Shown here one piece after another: positions 56,357 through 64,000 of a DNA stretch of 64,000 nucleotides (position 1 is its first letter; the number at the start of each line of letters is the position of its first letter). Origin of the DNA: Dillenia suffruticosa (Eukaryota > Streptophyta > Magnoliopsida > Dilleniales > Dilleniaceae). The DNA lies in contig JAVTVX010000016.1 in the NCBI GenBank assembly GCA_033439265.1, forward strand, positions 23,251,201 to 23,315,200. Direction: 5' to 3'. Under the pieces are notes generated by a model. The model was not told the DNA's origin. It worked only from the letters and a program-made list of their open reading frames with translations, and ran no database searches. The translations under genes were made by a program, and so were the position numbers.

Positions 56357-59300
56357 TTACAATTCATCTTTCTCAGCTCCTTTCTTCTCATTTTTCCACA
56401 AGAACAACCAAGAAAATAATTGTGATAACTTACTGGGTTTTTGTTTGGTCTCTAGCTTTTCCACTGGTACTTCCAAATTTGAATTGCAGACTGCATGGTA
56501 GTCATACTTCAGGTGGGGCGCGACAATTTTTTCCTGTAAAGTTGAAGAAAATGTTGTCACTGCGTATGAAGAACTAAATCCTCATGTTTCTCTCGAAAGT
56601 TGAGGACTATTGAAAATGGTACCTTGAAGTCCTCAAATGAACAGAAGTCGGAATTACCACATCCCTGTTGATGGAAACACCAAAACACAAATACAAGCAT
56701 ATAAGAAAGATGGGGAGATTGGGCAAGCTGGTTGGTTCATGTTTGTGTCAGTATGTACTTATCCTATATGCATCAAGATAGATACCGCATGCATGAAGAC
56801 CTCATCAGTATATTTGGGTTCGTATGGTAAATATCTAGCCATACACAAACTTGGCTAAATTGTAAATGGAGCAAGAAGTCATGTATTGATCTTTAAATGG
56901 CAAAGAATTGATAAAAGAGAAAGCTGTTCTTCACTAATCATACTTAATAAGCATAAAAAAGTATGGATGGATATGCAAGAAACAACAGAAGCAAGACAAC
57001 CAATTTGCAGCAGAAAAACTAAAGCCTACCGGCATTGGTGTGGGATGTTCATTATGTAGGACTTGCACATAATAATTGCTTGAATTCTTGGCCGGACAGC
57101 TGTATAGAACTAGCATGTTGTTCCCAGCAAAAGGTGAAATCAAGCTGCCCCTCCATGAACGTTTTTGGGGAGGCATTGGAGGCAGTGGCAGGGGCTGTTG
57201 TCTCTGTATTAGTTCAAATTCTGTGACATGAAGAGTATATGCTTAGTAAGGAAACCAAGATTGAAAAAAGGATTGCAAAATGTTAACATAAAAAACAAAG
57301 ACATAAACTTAAGCATGCAAATCATGCAGGAAAAGATTATAGGATGGTATACTCACCAGACCCATCAAGAAAAAGTCCAAGCAGACATGAGAATGGAACC
57401 ACAGTCTCTGCATGTGCGAAACGAAGTCGTGCTTTCTCATAAGTGCCTGGAGCTTGTTTCTCTGCAGAAACAGTCAAAATAACAAGCTAAATATAACAAT
57501 AATGCTTTCCCCCATTAGTCTGAACTGCAACAACCACAAACTACATTACCTTCTTTAGCCTTTACAGCTTGGTCCATAGACTGGAGCACATCTTTGAGCA
57601 ATGGCACCCCCATTTTATAGTTAATTGATTTACCATAACCTTTCAGTAGAAACCCCTCCAAATCGTCTGTCCACTCCAGAGCAGTAACCTAAATATCCAA
57701 AAGTATAGTAAATTAAAAGAAACTTATGCGAAAGGAAATATATGATGGAGTTATCATAAATAATTTTAAGATAAATATATCATAAGAGAAAAAAGAGAAT
57801 AAAGGTACTCATGAAAGACGGAGTTAAGAATCTCAATAGACACAAGATGCCACTCCTATTGTCCCATAGAGTATGTTGTCTGACTTTTCATTTTGGATTT
57901 CCCTAGATGCGGTTTACCAATGATACATCAATGTACAAATTTATCACCTTCTTTATTGTATTTTATTGTTTGTCAAACTTTTGACTCTATGACCTCATTA
58001 TAACATAAACTTTAGATAACAACTTCACTCTTTAAATAGATAATGATTCAGTGGTAACATATTTGGACGGAGCACCACTTTTTTTTTGGGGGGGTTCTAG
58101 TGGACATAAATAAAAACTGTAGGATTTATATGGATAATTTTCATTATTTCAATAAGTTTGGGGAACCAAGGCCCATCCTTAAATCTGTCCCTGCCTGGAA
58201 TCGAAGGCACAACACGAAGGGTAGACAGAAAAGGCTACACCAAGTCCAAGCTATCACTTTATATAGTGATAACAACTATCCAGGTAATTAAGATGAGCAG
58301 TCGTCTATCTGCAGTTTGTCATTTAGTATCTACTAATGGAGAAAGCAGACGTTTCCTTCTCTTGCTTTCTGTTCTCATCTAGTTCCAGAGTCTCCTCTAT
58401 AACTGCCTTTGAAACATCTAAGTTCCAAAACATAAAGAATAATCTCCAAGGCTAACATAGGTAATCACTGATCACTATAATCATATTTGAGTCTCAAATC
58501 TTGCTTTCATAGGCATAATTTATATATTAATTTATGCAGGATAAGAAAATAAAATGTCTGATGTCTAAAGTCAAATCAAGGGCATGTACCTCAGAAGGGC
58601 TGAAAAGATCACAAGCTTGATTAGTAATGTTCAATAGGGATGCTTCCTGCATGCATTAGAATCCGTAGTTATAATTACTAAAATCAATCACATCGAGGAC
58701 AGAAAACAACAAAGATTTGGTCAGACAAGAGCAGTGAAAAATTAATATGGTAAACCTGTTTGCAGAGAAACCAGAGAGATGCCGTATGTTGTCTTGTGAA
58801 ATTCAGTCCATAGCGCTGTACTAATGCTGCAGTGATTTTATCCAAGACAGGCTCCTTGAGCTTCTCAACATCAGGCTCCTTACTTTTCCTGAAATCCTGA
58901 ACCCAGGATCCAAGAAACTCGCAATCAACAACCAGGACATCGATATTAACTATCAAGCAGATAATTGCAGACAAGTTCCTGAATATTTTTCCTGGAAATG
59001 CTACTAAGATGTTCTTGACAACATTTACAGGCACATAAAACATTTACTGGAGAATGAATGTCTTGCACCACCGCCACCCAACCCCCCCCCCCAAAAAAAA
59101 CAAAACAAAACAAAGAGGAGGGGAAAATCAACGAAAAGGAGGTTGGAGGAATGAAGCTATTATAGATTTGTGGCCTTGTAAGTAGTCCTAGATGTTATCT
59201 GGTGACAAGAGCAACTGATCTAACTGCACACACACCTTGTAGGTTTGACAGCTGTCAAAAAATCTGAGCAACATATCACTGGCACGGCTTTCAGTGGTAA

Positions 59301-61354
59301 CACCAAACGCTCTATTACGGCCTTCTCCAAGGGTTCCTCTCCTGCTAAACAGTCCCATGCCAAATGCAACAGCACTAGCTGATGCTCGGGGAACCTGTAT
59401 CAAAACAAAAATGAAATTACAGCACTTTGACAGATAAAACAAATTGTAAGAAACAACACAAAACTCATTAACTATACCCTTGACTAAGAATATCAACCAT
59501 ATTGGAAACCCAAAAGATAGAGGCATGGGTGCTAAGTAATAACAAAGTACCATGAAATTACAAAAGAACAGTAGCCCAAGGCCTTCAAAAACACACACAA
59601 GGGGAAAAATATCAAGGAATAACCTGTGTTGCTTTGATCGCATAAACATCTGGGTGATACTCCTCTGCAAACAAATCTGGGAATCGTTCTCTTATCCTGA
59701 TTCCAAGATTATATAGTTCCTCCTCTCCTTGGGTAACCAATTCTCCGCCATTCAATTTTCCTTCCCAAGGAGACTTCCACCCATCCATCCATGCAGGTAT
59801 ATTTTGCGAAGATGTATCATGCTCTGATGTAGATCTTGTCTCTCTTAAAAGCACTTCCAAACTAGAAGCCAATTTGTTTAATTCTTTTATCCGCTTCTTG
59901 GTTGGTGCACGTGTTCCATGCCTTGCCTGTAAAGTGTAAATACAAAGATGGGTCTTTCTTGTTGCTGTCAAGTAGTCAGCTTCAGAAAAGCAACTAATCA
60001 AGTTGAAGATGTCTAGGTCACACAACATGCATGGTATTAATAAGAAATTAATACATGATTGCAGAAACAATGTCTAACCAAAGATTAATTTAAGTTTGGA
60101 ATTCAGCAGCAGTGCACTGTACAGGAAAGAGCTCCAAATACATAACCGAACATAACGAAAGCATTTTAAACAGAAAAAACAAAAGAAGGCAGCAAGTGTG
60201 GTATTGATGCATCCATGCATCAAAAATTTATAAGTGCATGTTAGACCATATTCCTTGTTCTATTTCAAGCATTTCCCATACGTGCATTCTCTCGTTAGTT
60301 TTTTAATCCTAAAAACACAAAATATATGTGGTTGAGTCCAATAGATAAACTGGCTATGTCTCTGAGTCCAAACATGAAAACTCAACCCGTCAACCCTCAA
60401 ATACAGAGGCGTAGTCCTTTAATGGGTTCATTAAATTAATTTATGACTGTGTTAGGACATAAATTGACTAACATTACATCCTATTATGTTAATAAAGTTA
60501 GCGCAAAATCAACACTTGACCCCGTTGTAATTCAAAATTTCCTTTGTGGAAAAAGTTAACCCTGAGCATTCACTCAAAATGAATACTAAATCTCTTTTCT
60601 CTTACCATGTTACAAAATTGGCCCTTTGCTTCTAGCTTTCTACGATTTCATTAGGACACTTACATTTAAACCAAAGAAAAGCAAAAATCAACAACAATTT
60701 AATTTTTTTCCTTTAGAAATACAAACCAAATCACCTTTTCTCATGTTATTACTTTTTTGTTTGAGCACAGTCAACTGAGCCAACTTGGGCTTCAGGCAAT
60801 GGTGACAACATTATTATTTCAAGAACATGTATTCTTCAAAATAAATGCCAGTAAGATAAAATTGAAATGAAATCAAAATTTTGAATATGAAAAAGGAAAA
60901 CATTACCACAAGATTTAAATGAATGACAGTACACTGATCTGGAATATTTGAAGGAATGAAGGAATTGTCAGGAATATTGGAAGGAATGAAGGAATCGTCA
61001 GGAACATCTTTCACAATATCATATCTGCAATCAACAGAATAAAAACCCATTTCACATCATGAGAGATGGAGAAGATGAATTGGGGTATAAATAGTTTAGG
61101 TGTTAGAATTTCTTGGACTCCAAAAAATCAATCACGCGAATCAAACAAAAGAAAATTGTGCAATTTTCATTATATATATATATATATATAGAGAAAGAGA
61201 GAGAGAGAGAGAGAGAGATTCTTTAATTCCATTACGATTACAAAGACGGACAGTTCGAGCAGTTAAAATCATATATTACGACAAGAAGACACAGAACATA
61301 CACGAAGACGAAGAAAAATCAAATCAAGAACGAAAATTGAAGAATTTCTACCAG

Positions 61355-61389
<35 letters not shown>

Positions 61390-61636
61390 AATTAGGCTTG
61401 CATAATGACAATGTTGGAGAGCATAGAAGATAGAGCATTTAATCAATTCGAAACGTTTCCTTAAAAATTAGGGCTTTTTTAAAACAGAAAATCACTCGCT
61501 CGTATCAAAATCAAAGAAAATTTCATTAAAGAGAGACAGAGAAAATAGTTCTGACTCGACATATTCAGTTATCTGTGACGATTACAAAAAGGAACGAAAT
61601 TGAGCATCCGAAATCAAGGTTTCCATACAAAAGAAG

Positions 61637-61684
<48 letters not shown>

Positions 61685-61802
61685 AACAGAGAAGAAAGAA
61701 AAACCTGGTAACAGTGGAGAGATGTTGACGAACGTCGAAATAGGGAAGAGCGATTGATTGGATGAAGAGAGCGAAGAATAGTAACAGAGCAGCCAGTGCC
61801 AT
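56357..61802 (-). CDS. MINPP1: Multiple inositol polyphosphate phosphatase, ER-retained (MINPP1-like)
   Basis: Eleven exons: 61802-61705, 61024-60907, 59926-59624, 59394-59236, 58896-58756, 58646-58590, 57688-57550, 57461-57357, 57220-57030, 56664-56623 and 56533-56357, giving 509 residues with consistent phases. It is a histidine acid phosphatase. The signal peptide is MALAALLLFFALFIQSIA. The catalytic motif ARHGTRAPTKKR places the phospho-acceptor His at 75. FAHAET supplies the HAE motif at 355-357, which distinguishes MINPP from fungal phytases (HD). Conserved Cys residues occur in DQCTVIHL, FLCKQ, YSCPAK and GCGNSDFCSF. It should hydrolyse phytate and other inositol polyphosphates. The last four residues are KDEL, an ER retrieval signal. 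Near the mature N terminus SFIPSNIPD occurs twice in tandem. The 5' leader and first intron are CT/GA-rich. Confidence 0.92.
61176..61217. repeat. (TA)n then (GA)n compound microsatellite in MINPP1 intron 1
   Basis: About ten TA units pass into about thirteen GA units. Confidence 0.9.
61359..61386. repeat. (GA)n microsatellite in MINPP1 intron 1
   Basis: About thirteen GA units. Confidence 0.9.
61643..61681. repeat. (GA)n microsatellite in MINPP1 intron 1
   Basis: About nineteen GA units, starting roughly 25 bases inside the intron from the exon 1 donor site. Confidence 0.9.
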
Positions 61803-62309
61803 GTTTTCCAGTTTTTTTTTTTTTTCTCTCTCTCTCTCTCGGCATTCAATTGGGCATGAATGAAGAAAGCTTAACGACCACGCTGAAAACGAATCGTTTC
61901 AGTGCTTTCGAGCATGCCAAAGGAAAACAACAGATGTCTTATTTGCATTGGTCGTGTGATGTCATAAACTTTGTTCTTTACCATTTTTTTCTTTTTTCCT
62001 TTTTCTTTTTTCTTTTACCGAGTCAATAGGGAAGAATGGAGGGATAATAAAACAAAAGAATAGAAGTGACTCCATTTGAAAATAAAAAAGAATGAATATC
62101 GAAAGAGATCATCTTTTAATAAATTTAATAATTAATTTAAATTTAATTTAATCAAAATAAATAAATTAATTATGAAATACTTTTGATAATATAGAAAATT
62201 ATTACCCCTAAAATGGTTTACCTTTTTTTCTTGAGTTGCTACCTTGCTCTACGATCATTATGGCAGACAACAGAGACAAACTTCTTGTTAATGTATTGTT
62301 GATCCGGTA

Positions 62310-62440
62310 ACAAGTGTATTAAATTTTTTTAATTAAATTTTTAAATTTAAATCTTAAAAATAAAAAAATAGATTTTAAAAGAATTCATTCATTAATTGAT
62401 TGACAATTAACTCGAATCGAATTAATTGAAAATAATAAAT
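62310..62440 (-). repeat. AT-rich dispersed repeat, inverted partial copy
   Basis: On the minus strand it reads ATTCGATTCGAGTT, AATTAATGAATGAATTC, TTTTTTATTTTTAAGATTT and AAATTTAAAAATTTAATTAA in family order. Confidence 0.45.
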
Positions 62441-62938
62441 TAGTCATATATTAAATAAAGAAAAGAACAATTTCTCCTTTGAAAGTGGAGAGATATGTCG
62501 GTGGTAAGCATGGGAGAAGAGGACAAAAGAAAGAGGCAATCCAAAGAAGAAGAAGAGTACCTACAGGCAAGGAACAAGAAGAGAGTTAAATGACAAGTGT
62601 TGTGGGAAGAATTGCACTTGGGTAACCGATGGGGACATTATAGACAGACATCGAGAATCGCCTTGAGCTGCCAAGTACAGAACAGAAACAAAAGGTCCAA
62701 GACAAAAATGAGGGAGTGACTATAACAACAAATTCCCAGAACAGGGCCTACAACGTTGCTTAAAGATTACAAAGCTTGATGTCACACATCAAACACATTT
62801 GTTAATCATTAAAATCTCGTCCTAACTAATTTAATTTCTAATTATGATATATAAATATAAAAATTCTCTACTTTATAAATTAACTTTTAGAATACGAATT
62901 AAGTTCCCTTGTGATATGATTTTTTTTAATTTTATACT

Positions 62939-63115
62939 AACCGATATCCAGAGCTATACACTGAATAATCTAATTTAGGACTTACAGTCGCCCATTAAGA
63001 GATTATCATTTTAACGTAATTTTTTTCATACTTAAATCGTAAGTTAAATTTAAAATTTTGATTAAGAGATTTACCATCATATCCCACTAAATCAATTATC
63101 CATTAATAATGACAA
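62939..63115 (+). repeat. AT-rich dispersed repeat, copy
   Basis: It shows ACCGATATCCAGAGCTATAC, AATAATCTAATTTAGGACTT, TTTTAACGTAATTTTTTTC, AAATTTTGATTAAGAGATT, CATATCCCACTAAATCAATT and TCCATTAATAATG. Confidence 0.6.
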
Positions 63116-63294
63116 TGGAGTCGATTTAAGTTCCCTCGTGATATTATTTGAGTCGATTTAAAAGTCGAGTTTATTCTGTCTATATACGTCAGAGCAAGTT
63201 CATTCACGTCAGATTCGTCAATCTTTTTTATATGGTATATAAACATGAAAAATTTTCACGTTTCCTAAAATTAACATTAACAAATCATCTTATT

Positions 63295-63440
63295 AGATTT
63301 TGAATTCATATTTTAACTAATAATATCTAAAAATATTCTATTTAAAAGATGATTCTCTCGACATAGTTTTTTTATTTTTAAATTTAAAATTTAAAATTTA
63401 ATTAAAAAATCTAATATTTCATCATCTTTTCTTATCAAAT
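63295..63440 (+). repeat. AT-rich dispersed repeat, copy
   Basis: It shows TTGAATTCATATTTTAAC, TCTATTTAAAAGATGATTCT, CTCGACATAGTTTTTTTATT, AAATTTAATTAAAAAATC and ATTTCATCATC. It lies less than 200 bp from the copy at 62939-63115. Confidence 0.55.
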
Positions 63441-63775
63441 CTTTTCTTGTCAAACCGTTTCGATACATAGATGCCGGTATTTGTGCTTGTCCATGTGAAT
63501 TGATGGCGGAATATTCACGTCCTTTTCGGGTTCCAGTCAGGGCCCTCAATAAGCTTGAAATCTCCGGGAAATTGTTGGGTTAAAGCCAGGGCCCCAGTTA
63601 CAAAGATTGAAAAGGAAATAGAAGACGTTGAAAGGAAAATCCCCAAAAGATCTCTATTTCACATTCAATTCGATTCCATTGATCTCAGATACCCTCCATT
63701 GAGGTTCTGAGTAGATTTCCCGTCTTAATCTTAAGAAGTTGGACCAAAACTTGTGAGACCAAAAAGCCGAAAACA

Positions 63776-63985
63776 ATGAGTGGCAAAGCACATTTTGCCT
63801 TTTGCTTAATGGTCATTGCCATCACATTGACGGTACCAGAAGAATACTGCTTACCATTTCAACCAAATCTCAGAACCAAGAAGCCTACTTTTGGAAAGGC
63901 ATTAATGCTCAACATTCCCATCAGAGAGAGAGAGAGAGAGGAAGAAGAATTTGAAGGTAACGTGAATCAAAACAGCTTAACATAA
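63776..63985 (+). CDS. Unrecognised small secreted-type ORF or first exon
   Basis: A 69-residue frame begins with an ATG in good context (ACAATGAG). The N terminus MSGKAHFAFCLMVIAITLTV looks like a signal peptide. The rest is basic, then a GA-repeat-encoded REREREEEE stretch. A possible splice donor (GAAGGTAACG) lies at about 63957-63958, so this could be the first exon of a gene that runs off the window. I do not recognise the protein. The less AT-rich upstream region supports a real transcript. Confidence 0.35.
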   Translation: MSGKAHFAFCLMVIAITLTVPEEYCLPFQPNLRTKKPTFGKALMLNIPIREREREEEEFEGNVNQNSLT

Positions 63986-64000
63986 ATTGAAGTTTCTCTC

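Larger units (their letters stand above)
61803..63775. other. MINPP1 promoter side and right-hand spacer
   Basis: A CT run (61826-61841) lies 25-40 bases upstream of the MINPP1 start. AT-rich sequence follows, with at least three copies of the dispersed repeat family. From about 63480 the base composition becomes less AT-rich, which suggests the promoter and leader of the next gene on +. No complete gene is seen. Confidence 0.55.

Noticed and set aside
1..64000. A new multi-gene biological system
   Set aside because: Neighbouring genes belong to unrelated housekeeping and cell-wall functions whose order is inherited. I saw no cluster of related enzymes, resistance genes or mobile cargo that would justify calling a system.

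Overview
This window is nuclear DNA of a flowering plant, almost certainly a dicot. The signs are AT-rich spacers full of microsatellites, many small GT-AG introns, plant-only families (Golgi PMT methyltransferase, Ole e 1 cell-wall protein, PNGase A, an MRH1/MDIS-type receptor pseudokinase), a split LINE, and small tRNA-derived SINEs. I cannot name the species from the sequence. All exon models were built by hand from splice sites and family knowledge.

Layout. 1-7185: gene-free, repeats. 7186-17055 (-): SAM50/Omp85 outer-membrane protein, 4 exons, with a 5.7-kb intron carrying a dead LINE. 20181-23013 (+): BMF3, a Mad3/BUB1-type spindle-checkpoint protein, 5 exons. 23426-23962 (-): secreted Ole e 1/PRPL1-like protein. 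25043-29128 (-): LRR receptor pseudokinase, 9 exons. 29129-34808: repeat-rich spacer with an intact SINE. 34809-36756 (-): broken REC8 meiotic cohesin gene. 38270-38560 (+): ankyrin fragment. 39619-41472 (+): PNGase A-like protein, single exon. 42078-46060 (-): PMT23-like methyltransferase, 8 exons. 47512-48826 (-): a fused fragment of a second PMT and a second eIF2-alpha. 49617-54334 (-): eIF2-alpha, 7 exons. 54551-54632 (-): tRNA-Ser(CGA). 56357-61802 (-): MINPP1-type inositol polyphosphate phosphatase ending in KDEL, 11 exons. 63776 to the end (+): a possible first exon of an unrecognised gene.

The genes do not form a pathway. What unites them is gene order. From memory of Arabidopsis, the set SAM50, BMF3, PRPL1, REC8/SYN1, PNGase A and eIF2-alpha matches a run on chromosome 5 (At5g05520 down to At5g05470). 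The set receptor pseudokinase, PMT23 and eIF2-alpha matches a run on chromosome 2 (At2g40270-At2g40290). The window looks like the unfractionated ancestor of those two blocks. Within it, REC8 has decayed in place.

I found no undescribed multi-gene system such as a biosynthetic or defence cluster. The most interesting items are the in-place REC8 pseudogene, the composite synteny block, the PMT/eIF2-alpha fusion scar, a frame-preserving stop-free intron in PMT, the repeated motif in BMF3, and two apparently unnamed repeat families.
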